From Arthrobacter caoxuetaonis (lineage in GTDB: Bacteria; Actinomycetota; Actinomycetes; Actinomycetales; Micrococcaceae): a stretch of 64,000 nt of DNA. This document shows, piece by piece, positions 8,764-18,041 of the stretch (its first letter is position 1; each line of letters opens with the position of its first letter). The notes beneath the pieces were generated by a model, which was given only the letters and a program-made list of their open reading frames with translations, ran no database searches and was not told the origin of the DNA. The DNA lies in contig NZ_CP099466.1 in assembly GCF_023921125.1 (NCBI RefSeq), positions 2,728,001-2,792,000 of the forward strand, in the 5' to 3' direction. The translations under genes and the position numbers were made by a program.

Positions 8764-9652
8764 TCAGGCCAGCTCGGCACTGACCGCCTGAAGCAGAGCC
8801 CGGTAGGCCTGCGCCGCTGGCCATGGACGGAGCAGCAGCCCCGATCCGCTGTTCAGCAGCTGCCAGGTCCCCGCAGTCCCAGCGTGGATTCCCGTCTGAA
8901 GGGCGGCGGTTCCCCCCACCTGCTGCCAGATAAACCACTCCTGCTTCCACATGTTCCGCACTACCGCGCCCGCGCCTTCCGGAGGAGCAACGTCTGTTCC
9001 GGAAGCACCTGCCATCCGTGCCTGGATTGCCCCGGGAGACACTTTCACTTCAGCGTCCAGAAGCCACGAAGGCCCAAGTCCAAGCCACACCGCAAGAGCG
9101 GGGAAGAACTGGTCGAGGGACAGGAAATCCACCTGCCGCGCGTCAGCGTAAGCGTGAGCGCCGCTGCGCAGCCTGGCACATGATGGACCGGCGAGCACCA
9201 AAACACCCTCGCGTCCCAGCGCACCGTAGAAAGCACTCTTCACGCCGCCGAAGCCGGCCGTGAACTGTACGCTGCCGGAGGTACCGTCGAGCGGTGAAGC
9301 GACGAGCCGGCCCTCTGCGGTCAACCGGCCCTTACCTGTTGCCAGCCCTGCTGCTTCGAGCTCGAGCAGGCCTTCCTGCGCTCCGCCAAGCGCCCTCTGC
9401 GCCTGGATCGTACGGCCACAGGTTCCAGCTGAGCACCTGAGGGGACTCCAGGGCAGCAAAGACACCGGCAATTTCCTGGGTTGCCGCCCTACCCGCCGTC
9501 CCCTCGAAGGGAAGGGTTCGGAGGGTCAGATTCGCCCGGAACCCATCGGTCGATGGTGCCAGGACCAGGGCCTCCGTGCCCTGTTGGCTGGCTTCCCAGC
9601 CTGGCTGGACCTGCATGCGAACTGAACCTGTGGTGATGACTCCCGCTCTCAC
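8764..9652 (-). pseudogene. frameshifted accessory gene of the tsaE-tsaB insert (two overlapping frames)
   Basis: Two same-strand frames overlap by 140 bp. The first (9332-9652) begins with GTG overlapping the preceding stop (GTGA) and encodes MQVQPGWEASQQGTEALVL... through LSWNLWPYDPG, resembling small LpqN/DUF1795-like proteins. The second (8764-9471) gains protein character at LLELEAAGLATGKGRLTAEG and runs to the stop at 8764; its L..AGL...GRL pattern is faintly like EspG-type T7SS chaperones. The joined product (about 296 residues) needs a one-base shift near 9380-9420. Alternatives are two separate overlapping genes or a sequencing error. I do not recognise the family with confidence. 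Confidence 0.5.
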
Positions 9653-9990
9653 CCTGCGTGTTCCTTGACGTTCTCAGCCATTTTGACCCACCGGGGAATC
9701 ATGAAGCGAGGCAGCCACACCAGGCTCATGAGGAACGTCCAGATTCCGCCGAGTATGACTACCAGCAGCACCGCAAGGAGCGGCCGGGGAATGGAATCGC
9801 CGTCAACGTCCCACAGCAGCGTGCCGGTCAGCAGACCGGCACCCCCGTAAAGCATGCCCAGGGCTGGATAGCCCTTCACCCTCGGCAGCAGGCCAGGATG
9901 ACCCAGCCACGTGCGCCAGCGGCCGGTATAGGCGCACCATCCCATGGCGAGTATCACGAGGCTCAGGATCAGCCCGAGAATGAATCCCAT
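9649..9990 (-). CDS. small membrane protein, candidate immunity protein
   Basis: A 113-residue protein with hydrophobic segments at about residues 2-20, 42-60 and 68-92, then WLPRFMIPRWVK and a short polar tail. Its start lies inside the end of the glycine-zipper gene (22-nt overlap), and its stop overlaps the next GTG by four bases, so all three ORFs are translationally coupled. A small polytopic protein directly behind a pore-forming-type toxin tail is the usual arrangement for an immunity protein; this is inference from context. The 135-residue protein at 1359-1766 shares its plan. Confidence 0.65.
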   Translation of the reverse strand: MGFILGLILSLVILAMGWCAYTGRWRTWLGHPGLLPRVKGYPALGMLYGGAGLLTGTLLWDVDGDSIPRPLLAVLLVVILGGIWTFLMSLVWLPRFMIPRWVKMAENVKEHAG

Positions 9991-10424
9991 AGATCCTTGG
10001 CCTTCTTTCGGATCTTTTCTCCAACACCGCTGCCTATGATGCCGCCGGCAATGCCACCCACGATACCGCCTGCGACCGCACCGGCAGGTGTTCCCACCAC
10101 CGGGAACCAGCTGCCAGCAACACCGCCGACGACGGCCCCGGCTTTCGCTCCGCCCAGGCGCCTCCGGCGCCGGCTGTCAGGGAAGCGCCTCCTACAATCG
10201 CCGCATTCTCCGTGACGGACAAGGCCCGCTGCCCGGGGAGGCCAGTCCGGGTGTTCAACCCTGTCCGCGTTGTACTGCTCGCTGCCGTGGTCCCAGGCAG
10301 TAACTCCTGCATCCAGAACGAAAAGGCCGCGACCGGCCCAGCGGGCCCAGGCGGGAGGAGTAGCAGCATCAGAGTTGAGCCGCAGTTCCGGTGCCGGACG
10401 GGCAAAGTCGTCAGCCGGGTGCAC
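9969..10424 (-). pseudogene. glycine-zipper protein like T7SS toxin C-termini, with two compensating frameshifts
   Basis: The open frame gives 151 residues from GTG at 10424. Residues 26-55 (WARWAGRGLFVLDAGVTAWD, then the SEQYNADR segment) and the last 60 (GAKAGAVVGG through GSGVGEKI) match the tails of putative type VII-secreted toxins, with a GxxxG-rich hairpin (AGGIVGGIAGGIIG). Between them the current frame reads Arg-rich nonsense, while another frame reads NTRTGLPGQRALSVTENAAI and GGASLTAGAGGAWA, which fits the family. One extra G near 10260 and one missing G near 10147 would explain it. No WXG/LXG export domain is present, and the gene starts 36 nt after tsaE. It may be an orphan toxin tail. 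The double frameshift may be real or an assembly error. Confidence 0.6.
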
Positions 10425-10460
10425 CGGCGATGGGGAGAACTGCCCATCGCCGGAGCCGGG

Positions 10461-11006
10461 TCAGGGAACCGTTACCGGGACAGCTGCCCAGCGCGGACCA
10501 TACCCGGCGATCCGGATGGTCCGCTCCTCGTCGTCGTCCTCCGCTGAGAAATCGGTGACCAGTTCGCCCGTGGCACCCGCCCCTCCTCCGGTTGCACGCA
10601 GCAGGGTGATTTCCAGGCGGCTTTCGGAGAGATGCTCCACCAGCCCGTGTCCCCACTCGACCACAGTCACGGCGGTGTCCATGGTGTTCTCCAGGTCAAT
10701 GTCATCAATCTCCGCCGGCGAGCCCAGGCGGTAGGCATCGACATGGACCAGATCGGGTCCGGATCCCAGAGACGGATGGATACGCACCAGGACGAAGGTC
10801 GGCGAGATGATCCCGGGACGGACACCAAGGCCCTCGCCCAGGCCCTGGGTAAAGGTGGTCTTTCCCGCCCCAAGCTCACCGGTCAGCAGCAGCAGGTCCC
10901 CCGCCCGCAGGGACGCACCGAGGGTCCGTGCGAGTTCCTGGGTCTGGGCAGCACTCGAGGTGCGAAACTCACGCTCCCAGCGCAGCTCGGCGCCGGCGTC
11001 ATTCAT
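10461..11006 (-). CDS. tsaE: tRNA threonylcarbamoyladenosine biosynthesis ATPase TsaE
   Basis: A 181-residue P-loop ATPase that drives turnover of the TsaB-TsaD complex. Walker A is GELGAGKTT (residues 43-51), with ISPTFVLV and VHVDAYRL behind it as in all TsaE. The ATG overlaps the alr stop (ATGA). The C-terminal 40 residues (the TGELVTDFSAEDDDEE stretch) extend beyond the usual 150-160 residues and look flexible. Confidence 0.95.
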   Translation of the reverse strand: MNDAGAELRWEREFRTSSAAQTQELARTLGASLRAGDLLLLTGELGAGKTTFTQGLGEGLGVRPGIISPTFVLVRIHPSLGSGPDLVHVDAYRLGSPAEIDDIDLENTMDTAVTVVEWGHGLVEHLSESRLEITLLRATGGGAGATGELVTDFSAEDDDEERTIRIAGYGPRWAAVPVTVP

Positions 11007-12238
11007 GGCAGTACCGCGGCGGAGCCGGCCGCGATGCCGGCGTCTGCGCCGCTTTTATCGGTGTCCTCGGCATCTGCGCCGCCGGTATGGGTGTCGACGT
11101 AGCTGCGGGTGACCCTGCCGCTGATCCGGGTGATGATCTCATAGTTGATCGAACCCGCGGCCTGTGCCCATTCCTCGACTTGGGGCGCCCCTTCGCCGCC
11201 AAACAGGATTGCTTCCTTGCCAATGAACGACGCCGGGGTACCGGCAATGCCGGTCCGGCCCAAGTCGATCACCATCTGGTCCATGGCGATGCGCCCGACA
11301 ACGGGGAACACTTCTCCGTCCACCATGACCGGACCGCCGGTGGCGACCCGTGGAATGCCGTCGGCATAGCCCAGGGGTACCAGGGCCAGGGTGGTAGGCT
11401 CCGGCGTCTGGTAATGCAGCCCGTAGGAGACGCCCTGACCGGCAGGCACGGCCTTGCAGTTGGCAATGGTGGTTTTGAGGGTCATTGCAGGCCGCAGCCC
11501 CAGTTCAGCGGCGCTCTGGCCGGCAAACGGAGACAGCCCGTACATTCCCAGGCCCACACGGACCAGGTCGAAATGGGAGTCCGGGCGGGACAGCACAGCG
11601 GGAGTGTTGGCGATGTGCCGGACTTCGTGGTCCACTCCCGCGTCTTCGGCTACGGCTACGGCGTCACGGAACTTCTGCAGCTGGACATCCGTTTCCGCGC
11701 GGTGCGGTTCGTCCGCCACTGCCAGATGGGAGAAGATGCCAACGACCCGAAGCAGGCCGTCTTCCTGGTAGGCCAGCGCCCGGCCCACAAACGTTTCCCA
11801 GAGGTCCTCGGGACAGCCGTTCCGCCCAAGTCCGGTATCGATCTTCAGGTGGACCCGCGCCGGGACCTCCAGTTCACGCGCCGCCGCCACCACGGCTTCG
11901 AGTTCCCAGCCGGAAACTCCGATGTCGATATTCGCGGCAACCGCAGCAGCGAAGTCGCTGTCCGCAGTGTGCAGCCACGCCAGCAGGGGTGCGGAAATGC
12001 CGCCGGTCCGCAGCGCCAGTGCTTCGGAAATATGTGCGACGCCGAGCCATCCGGCTCCTGCTTCCAAAGCGGCACGGGCGACCTCCAGGGCGCCGTGCCC
12101 GTAGGCATCCGCTTTCACGACGGCCATGAGGCGGGCGGGCCTGGCGATTTCGGCGAGGTGGCGGACGTTATGCCTGATTGCGGCAAGATCAACGACGGCG
12201 CTGCGCTCCGCCGGAGGTACTGCTTCGAGGTAATTCAC
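11003..12238 (-). CDS. alr: alanine racemase
   Basis: A 411-residue PLP enzyme interconverting L- and D-alanine for peptidoglycan. Lys42 in VVKADAYGHG is the Schiff-base lysine, and the Tyr of GVSYGLHY is the opposing catalytic base. GRIAMDQMVIDLG is the conserved C-terminal strand region. The last 35 residues (GGADAEDTDKSGADAG...) are a low-complexity extension beyond the normal end. It is followed by tsaE with a 4-nt overlap and preceded by a GNAT gene 34 nt upstream. Confidence 0.96.
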   Translation of the reverse strand: MNYLEAVPPAERSAVVDLAAIRHNVRHLAEIARPARLMAVVKADAYGHGALEVARAALEAGAGWLGVAHISEALALRTGGISAPLLAWLHTADSDFAAAVAANIDIGVSGWELEAVVAAARELEVPARVHLKIDTGLGRNGCPEDLWETFVGRALAYQEDGLLRVVGIFSHLAVADEPHRAETDVQLQKFRDAVAVAEDAGVDHEVRHIANTPAVLSRPDSHFDLVRVGLGMYGLSPFAGQSAAELGLRPAMTLKTTIANCKAVPAGQGVSYGLHYQTPEPTTLALVPLGYADGIPRVATGGPVMVDGEVFPVVGRIAMDQMVIDLGRTGIAGTPASFIGKEAILFGGEGAPQVEEWAQAAGSINYEIITRISGRVTRSYVDTHTGGADAEDTDKSGADAGIAAGSAAVLP

Positions 12239-12272
12239 GGATCCATTGTTTCATTGACGGCACTGCTGCGGA

Positions 12273-12863
12273 TCACTGGGTGCCTTCTGCGAGGTCCTTA
12301 TGCATAATGTGCAGGCCCGTCAGGCCCTGCACCGGGTGCTCGAACGCGCGCGGGACGGTGGCCAGGATCCGGAAGCCGAGGGACTGCCAGAGGGCCACGG
12401 CCCGGACGTTGGTTTCCACCACGGCATTGAACTGCATCGCCAGGTACCCCTGCGCCGCAGCCTCGGCCAGGACATGCGCAGCCAGCGCCCGGGCGATGCC
12501 GCGCCCGGATGCTGCCTGCGCCGTCATGAATGAAGCGTTGGCAACGTGGCTTCCTCCGCCGCCGCGGTTCGGATGCAGCTGGGCGGTCCCCAGGATCCGG
12601 TCCCCTTCCCCGTCCGGGTCCCCGTCGACTGCCACGTAGACGCAGGTCGGGGCAGGCTCGAACCACAGTTCCCGCGCGCCTCCGCTGTCCATCTGCCTGT
12701 CCCAGCAATACGTCTCACCGGCACGCACAATCGGTTCCATCAGTGCCCAGATGCCGGGCCAGTCACTGTCCACCGCTTCGCGGACGGACACGCGCCCTGC
12801 CAGCGAAAATGTTCCGGTGCCGCTCCGCGGCGGTTGCGGTCCTGCCGGTACAGCCTCTGCCAT
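12273..12863 (-). CDS. GNAT family N-acetyltransferase
   Basis: A 196-residue acetyltransferase. SVREAVDSDWPGIWALMEPI opens the GNAT fold, ASGRGIARALAAHVL is the acetyl-CoA loop and NVRAVALWQSLGF is the C-terminal signature. The arrangement resembles PAT/YhhY-type enzymes that acetylate amino groups of small molecules; the substrate is unknown. The first 25 residues are Pro/Gly-rich and an internal start is possible. It lies 6 nt behind the aldo/keto reductase gene and 34 nt ahead of alr. Confidence 0.85.
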   Translation of the reverse strand: MAEAVPAGPQPPRSGTGTFSLAGRVSVREAVDSDWPGIWALMEPIVRAGETYCWDRQMDSGGARELWFEPAPTCVYVAVDGDPDGEGDRILGTAQLHPNRGGGGSHVANASFMTAQAASGRGIARALAAHVLAEAAAQGYLAMQFNAVVETNVRAVALWQSLGFRILATVPRAFEHPVQGLTGLHIMHKDLAEGTQ

Positions 12864-12869
12864 GGTTTC

Positions 12870-13916
12870 TCAGGCGTCCAGTGCTGCGGCCCAGAGATTG
12901 ATGCCGGCGTCCTGCGCGTACGTGTCGATCTCCGCCAGTTCCGCGTCCGTGAAGGACAGGTTCTTCACCGCGGCGAGGCTGTCTTCAAGCTGCCGCACGC
13001 TGGAGGCTCCCACCAGCGCAGAGGTGACGGCAGTCCCGTTCTTCTGCGGGCGCAGTACCCAGGCGATAGCCATCTGCGCCAGCGTCTGGTTCCGGGATTC
13101 GGCAATGCCGTTCAGCCCGCGGATCCGTTCCAGGTTTTCTTCCGACAGCTGGGAGGGGTCCAGGGATTTGCCGGCTGCGGCCCGCGACTGCTCGGGAACG
13201 CCATTCAGGTACTTGTTCGTGAGCAGTCCCTGTGCGAGCGGCGAGAACGCGATTGAGCCTGCGCCGGCTTCCTCCAGTGCCTGGAACAAGTTGGGATCGC
13301 CCTGCTCCACCCAGCGGTTGAGCATGGAATAGGAGGGCTGGTGGATCAGCAGCGGGGTACCCATTTCCTGCAGGATGCGTGCAGCTTCCAGGGTCTTCTC
13401 CGGCGAGTAGGAGGAAATGCCGGCATACAGTGCCCGCCCGGACCGGACCGCTGTGTCCAAGGCGCCCATCGTCTCTTCCAGCGGCGTGTGGGGATCCGGA
13501 CGGTGGCTGTAGAAAATGTCCACATAGTCCAGGCCCATCCGGTTGAGCGACTGGTCCAGGCTCGAGAGCAGATACTTTCGGGAGCCCCAGTTTCCGTACG
13601 GACCGGGCCACATGTCGTAGCCCGCTTTGCTGGAGATCACCAGTTCGTCGCGGAATGGCCGGAAATCGTCCCGAAGGTGGCGGCCGAAGTTGGTTTCCGC
13701 CGATCCGTACGGCGGTCCGTAGTTGTTGGCGAGGTCGAAATGGGTAACGCCCAGGTCGAAGGCGCGGCGGAGGATGGCCCGCTGCGTCTCAAAGTCCCTG
13801 TCGTCGCCGAAGTTGTGCCACAGGCCCAGCGATACAGCGGGCAGCTGCAGTCCGCTGCGGCCAACTCGCCGGTAGGGCATGGAATCGTAGCGGTCATCCG
13901 CGGGGGTGTAAGTCAT
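12870..13916 (-). CDS. aldo/keto reductase, YghZ/GpR type (L-glyceraldehyde 3-phosphate reductase-like)
   Basis: A 348-residue NADPH-dependent (alpha/beta)8-barrel reductase. Signature stretches are the YRRVGRSGLQLPAVSLGLWH opening, FDLANNYGPPYGSAE with the catalytic Tyr, SSKAGYDMWPGPYG and YVDIFYSHRPDP with the catalytic His. The GYxMWPGPYG segment is typical of the YghZ/GpR branch, which reduces methylglyoxal and L-glyceraldehyde 3-phosphate. It follows treZ by 58 nt; a detoxifying role beside sugar metabolism is plausible. Confidence 0.9.
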   Translation of the reverse strand: MTYTPADDRYDSMPYRRVGRSGLQLPAVSLGLWHNFGDDRDFETQRAILRRAFDLGVTHFDLANNYGPPYGSAETNFGRHLRDDFRPFRDELVISSKAGYDMWPGPYGNWGSRKYLLSSLDQSLNRMGLDYVDIFYSHRPDPHTPLEETMGALDTAVRSGRALYAGISSYSPEKTLEAARILQEMGTPLLIHQPSYSMLNRWVEQGDPNLFQALEEAGAGSIAFSPLAQGLLTNKYLNGVPEQSRAAAGKSLDPSQLSEENLERIRGLNGIAESRNQTLAQMAIAWVLRPQKNGTAVTSALVGASSVRQLEDSLAAVKNLSFTDAELAEIDTYAQDAGINLWAAALDA

Positions 13917-13974
13917 GGGTCCATCCTGCCACCGGTGCTGGGGCTGGTCGAAAACACTGTCGGGTGTCCCGGGT

Positions 13975-15717
13975 TTAGACGCCCGACACGATGGCTGCCC
14001 CGTATCCGGGGAGCTCGATCGCTCCGTCGGCCGTGAGCGACGGTGCCGTCTCCAGCACGACCGTTACGGGACCTTCCAGGGGAAGCGGCAGTTCCCTCGG
14101 CGAGTCGGCGAAGTTCAACGCCACCAAGACCTTCCCGCGCCGGATACTGAGCCAGCGGGAGACTTCATCGAAATCCACCTCGATCTTGCGGAAATCCGGT
14201 TCGCTCAGCTCGGGCATGGTTCGCCGAAGATGCAGCAGCTGACGATAGAGCTGCAGCAGGAACGGGTGGCGGCCCACGGCGATTTCCGACCAGTCCAGCT
14301 TGGAGTTCTCGAAGGTCTGCGGGTCCTGGGGGTCAGGCACCAGCGCAGGGTCCCATCCCATGCGGGCGAACTCCAGCATCCGGCCTTCTGCCGTTGCCTT
14401 GCCCAGGTCTTCCTCGGGATGCGACGTGAAGAACTGCCAGGGTGTCGAGGCACCGAATTCCTCGCCCATGAAAATCATGGGGGTGCAGGAGGACGCGAGG
14501 TTCAGCACGGCGGCGAGCGCCAGCTGCTCATAGCCCAGTCCTGCCGTCAGCCGGTCCCCCGCAGCCCGGTTGCCGATCTGGTCGTGGTTCTGTGTTGCCA
14601 CCACCAGCTGGCGGGCGTTGTGCACCGACTTATCCAGCGGACGCCCATGGCTGCGTCCCCGGAAGGAAGAGTAGGACCCGTCGTGGAAAAAGCCGTGCTG
14701 CAATACCTTCGCCAGCGCGGCAAGGGAATCGAAATCTGCGTAGTAACCGTCTGTCTCCCCGGTCAGGTTGGTGTGCGCGGCATGGTGGAAATCATCGGAC
14801 CACTGTGCTGCCAGCCCGTACCCGTTCAAGCTGCGCGGCGTGATGACCCGGGGGTTGTTTATGTCCGATTCGGCAATCAGGAACAGTGAGCCGCCAAGCT
14901 CCGCGGAGAGGTCGTCGGTCAGTGCAGCCATCTCTTCCAGGATGTGGAGGGCGCGTTCGTCCCGGAGCGCATGCACTGCATCCAGCCGCAGCCCGTCAAC
15001 ATGGTAGTCACGGAACCACATCTCGAGGTTGTCCAGGATGTACTGGCGCACGTGGTCCGACTGCGGCCCGTCCAGGTTGACGGCGTCGCCCCATCCCGTG
15101 GCGGCAGCCTCATTCAGGTAAGGGCCAAAGAGGTTCAGATAGTTGCCGCTGGGGCCGAGGTGGTTGTACACAACATCCTGGATCACACCTAGGCCGTGGG
15201 CATGGGCCTGGTCAACAAACCGCTGGTAGGCCTCCGGTCCGCCGTAGGTCTCCTGCACGGCGTACCAGAGCACTCCGTCATAGCCCCAGTTGTGGTGCCC
15301 GTTGAAAGCGTTGACCGGCATCAGCTCCACATACTGCACTCCGAGCTCGGCCAGGTAGTCAAGCCGCTGCGCCGCTGCATCCAGCGTGCCTTCCGGGGTA
15401 AAGGTGCCAATGTGGAGCTCATAGATGGCTCCGCCGGTCAGGCCCGGGGATGCCCAATCCTGGTCTGTCCAGGAAAACGCATCCGGGTTGAAGGTGCGGG
15501 AAAGTCCGTGAACCCCCGCGGGCTGGCGGCGGGAACGCGGATCCGGCACGGCGTGGGCGGCGTCGTCGATCAGGTACCCGTATTCTGCTTCGCCCGGCAC
15601 GGGCTCAGGGGCATGCCACCATCCTTGTTCACCCCGTACCATCTGCTGCTCAAAGCCATTTGCCAGCAATCGCATGTTGTTGGCCTTCGGTGCCCATACG
15701 TCAAATGCAGTGCTCAT
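13975..15717 (-). CDS. treZ: malto-oligosyltrehalose trehalohydrolase TreZ
   Basis: A 580-residue GH13 enzyme that cleaves trehalose from the end of maltooligosyltrehalose, the last step of the TreX-TreY-TreZ route. An N-terminal beta-sandwich covers roughly the first 90 residues. The barrel carries [25 protein letters not shown] with nucleophile Asp246, FLIAESD with acid/base Glu283, and QNHDQIGNR with the third acid. Its ATG overlaps the treY stop (ATGA). Length is typical. Confidence 0.96.
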   Translation of the reverse strand: MSTAFDVWAPKANNMRLLANGFEQQMVRGEQGWWHAPEPVPGEAEYGYLIDDAAHAVPDPRSRRQPAGVHGLSRTFNPDAFSWTDQDWASPGLTGGAIYELHIGTFTPEGTLDAAAQRLDYLAELGVQYVELMPVNAFNGHHNWGYDGVLWYAVQETYGGPEAYQRFVDQAHAHGLGVIQDVVYNHLGPSGNYLNLFGPYLNEAAATGWGDAVNLDGPQSDHVRQYILDNLEMWFRDYHVDGLRLDAVHALRDERALHILEEMAALTDDLSAELGGSLFLIAESDINNPRVITPRSLNGYGLAAQWSDDFHHAAHTNLTGETDGYYADFDSLAALAKVLQHGFFHDGSYSSFRGRSHGRPLDKSVHNARQLVVATQNHDQIGNRAAGDRLTAGLGYEQLALAAVLNLASSCTPMIFMGEEFGASTPWQFFTSHPEEDLGKATAEGRMLEFARMGWDPALVPDPQDPQTFENSKLDWSEIAVGRHPFLLQLYRQLLHLRRTMPELSEPDFRKIEVDFDEVSRWLSIRRGKVLVALNFADSPRELPLPLEGPVTVVLETAPSLTADGAIELPGYGAAIVSGV

Positions 15718-18041
15718 GCGTCCTCCTCACGGACCAGCAGCGCTACGGGGTACTGCGCGAATAGTTCTGCGGCTTTAACGGCCGCCCCTGTGAAGGCAGC
15801 GCCGCTCAGTGCATCCCGGTAGGTTCCGGACGGAAGCTGGACCGTGGTGTCCTGCCAGCCCCCGGCGCGTTCGAGTCCGAGGGGAAGCCTGGTCACCGCG
15901 GTGAGTACACCCCCGCGGTCGAATCCAAAGAAGTGACCGGCAGCCGCGCCGGTGGCTACCAGAGCCGAATACCCGGTGAAAAGCGCGGGTTTGTCCCGGC
16001 GCAGTCTCAGGGCCTCCCTGGTCACCAGGAGCTTGGCTGCCCCGGATTCGTCTATTTCGGGAAGCCCGTCTTCCCCCGACAGGTCCGAAACAGCGGACAG
16101 GAGGGTCCTGCGCGCCTCGAAGTCAACGGGCCGCCGGTTGTCCGGATCCACGAGGGAGTGGTCCCACAGCTCGGTCCCCTGATACACGTCAGGGACACCC
16201 GGCATCGTGAGCTGGACCAGCTTCGCACCCAGCGCATTGGAGTAACCGGCACCGCGGATCCGGTCAACGACCGCTTCCAGGACAGCGTTGGCCTTCGGGT
16301 GGTCGTACGCACCGTCAACCAGGGCATGAAGCTGCTTCTCGAAAGCCTCATCGGGCGCCGTCCACATAGTGCTGTCTCCCGCTTCGCGCGCTGCCTTTTC
16401 AGCGTAGGCATGTGCCCGGCTCCGCTCCAGCGGCCAGGTTCCCACGAGCGCCTGCCACACCAGTTCGGCAAGCGGGCGGTCCTCAAGCGGCAGCAGCCCG
16501 GCCAGTTCGGCGGCGGCTTCGGTCCACTCCTGCGGCATCTCAGTCAGGACGCTGATCCGGGCCCGGGTGTCCTCGCTGCGCTTCGTATCATGGGTGCTCA
16601 GCGTCGTCATGGCATCCGGGGCCTCCTGCTGGCGCAGCATCATCCCCAGATGCAGGTCGTGCGGTTCCATGGCGAACAGTGAGGGGTCCGCTCCCACTTC
16701 GTTGAGTGACGTCAAACGGGTGTAGCGGTAGAACGCGGTGTCCTCGACGCCCTTGGCCATCACCATTCCGGAGGTCTGCTGGAACCGCACGGCCAGCTCA
16801 CCGAGTCCGTCCTCGCCGTCACCGCCCTGGCCCTGCAGCAGCGGCAGCAAGACCTCGATGGCGGGTTCCAGGTCAGGGCGGCGCACCCGTGCATTCAGCG
16901 CCGCCTCGTCCAGATAGCCCGCGCCTTCGGGAAGGTAGCTGCGGTAGACCGGGAAGCAGGCCAGCAGCTCCGCGAGTGCGTCCGCTGCGGTTTCCGCTTC
17001 CAGTCCGGAGCCGGGCGGGAGCAGCCGGACCAGCCGCTGCACTTCCGAATGCAGGAGCCCGTCCGCCACTGCACGCTTGGTGTCATGGATCATGTGCCGG
17101 TAGGGCTCGGCGTCGGAAGCATCTGTCAGCGCAGCAGCGGCCTCCGGATCGACGAACAGCCGGTCCACCTCGGCGAGCGCGTCATACCCGGTGGTTCCTG
17201 CCGCGGACCAGGAGGCGGGCAGCTTTTCTCCCGGTTCCAGGATCTTCTCCACCAGCACGTAGGCTCCGCCGGTGAGTTCCCGGAGCTGTTCCAGGTAACC
17301 GGCCGGGTCGGCCAGCCCGTCAGGATGGTCGATGCGCAGGCCGTCGGCCAGGCCTTCCTGGAACCAGCGGCGGATCTCGGCGTGCGATTCCTCGAACACC
17401 CACGGAACCTCCACCCTGACCCCGGCCAGGGTATTGACGCCGAAGAACCGCCGGTAATTCAGCTCGTTGTCCGCCCGGCGCCAATTCACCAGCTCGTAGT
17501 GCTGGCGGGAGTGCACCTGCCGTGCGGAGTCACCCGGTGTAAACGTTCCCTCTGCCAGGGGAAAAGCCTGCTCGTGGTAGCGCAGCTCACCGTCCTCAAT
17601 CCGCAGCTCGTCCAGGGCATCACCGTTGTCCCCGAGCACCGGCAGCCGGAGTTTTCCGTTCCCGGCGGCCCAGTCAATGTCGAAGGCCTCGGCGTACCGG
17701 GACTCCGGACCGTCACGCAGCACGGACCACCACCACTGGTTCGCCCGCGGGGTGGCCACGCCCATGTGGTTCGGCACGATGTCCACCAGCACACCCATGC
17801 CTGCGCCGTGGGCAGCATCGGCCAGGGCCTGGAATCCCTCAGGTCCTCCCCTGGCCGGGTCGATGCAGGAGGGATCGGTGACGTCATACCCGTGTGTTGA
17901 ACCCTCTTCCGCCTTCAGCAAGGGCGAGAGGTAGACCCAATCCACTCCGAGGTCCCGCAGGTACGGGACCAGTGCCGCAGCGTCAAAGAGGGTGAAGTCC
18001 TCATGGAGCTGCAGCCGGTACGTAGAGCGGGGCGCCCTCAT
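15714..18041 (-). CDS. treY: malto-oligosyltrehalose synthase TreY
   Basis: A 775-residue GH13 transglucosylase that turns the reducing-end alpha-1,4 bond of a maltodextrin into the alpha,alpha-1,1 bond of trehalose. STYRLQL near the N-terminus, DIVPNHMG (residues 87-94), [11 protein letters not shown] with nucleophile Asp238, [10 protein letters not shown] with Glu265 and [14 protein letters not shown] are the diagnostic blocks. It overlaps treX upstream and treZ downstream by four bases each, so the three enzymes are translated as one coupled unit. Confidence 0.97.
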   Translation of the reverse strand: MRAPRSTYRLQLHEDFTLFDAAALVPYLRDLGVDWVYLSPLLKAEEGSTHGYDVTDPSCIDPARGGPEGFQALADAAHGAGMGVLVDIVPNHMGVATPRANQWWWSVLRDGPESRYAEAFDIDWAAGNGKLRLPVLGDNGDALDELRIEDGELRYHEQAFPLAEGTFTPGDSARQVHSRQHYELVNWRRADNELNYRRFFGVNTLAGVRVEVPWVFEESHAEIRRWFQEGLADGLRIDHPDGLADPAGYLEQLRELTGGAYVLVEKILEPGEKLPASWSAAGTTGYDALAEVDRLFVDPEAAAALTDASDAEPYRHMIHDTKRAVADGLLHSEVQRLVRLLPPGSGLEAETAADALAELLACFPVYRSYLPEGAGYLDEAALNARVRRPDLEPAIEVLLPLLQGQGGDGEDGLGELAVRFQQTSGMVMAKGVEDTAFYRYTRLTSLNEVGADPSLFAMEPHDLHLGMMLRQQEAPDAMTTLSTHDTKRSEDTRARISVLTEMPQEWTEAAAELAGLLPLEDRPLAELVWQALVGTWPLERSRAHAYAEKAAREAGDSTMWTAPDEAFEKQLHALVDGAYDHPKANAVLEAVVDRIRGAGYSNALGAKLVQLTMPGVPDVYQGTELWDHSLVDPDNRRPVDFEARRTLLSAVSDLSGEDGLPEIDESGAAKLLVTREALRLRRDKPALFTGYSALVATGAAAGHFFGFDRGGVLTAVTRLPLGLERAGGWQDTTVQLPSGTYRDALSGAAFTGAAVKAAELFAQYPVALLVREEDA

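Noticed and set aside
9471..9471. Independent gene start at 9471 for the second half of the split accessory gene
   Set aside because: The first ~25 residues from that start overlap good coding in the other frame and no ribosome site precedes it; a frameshift is the simpler reading.
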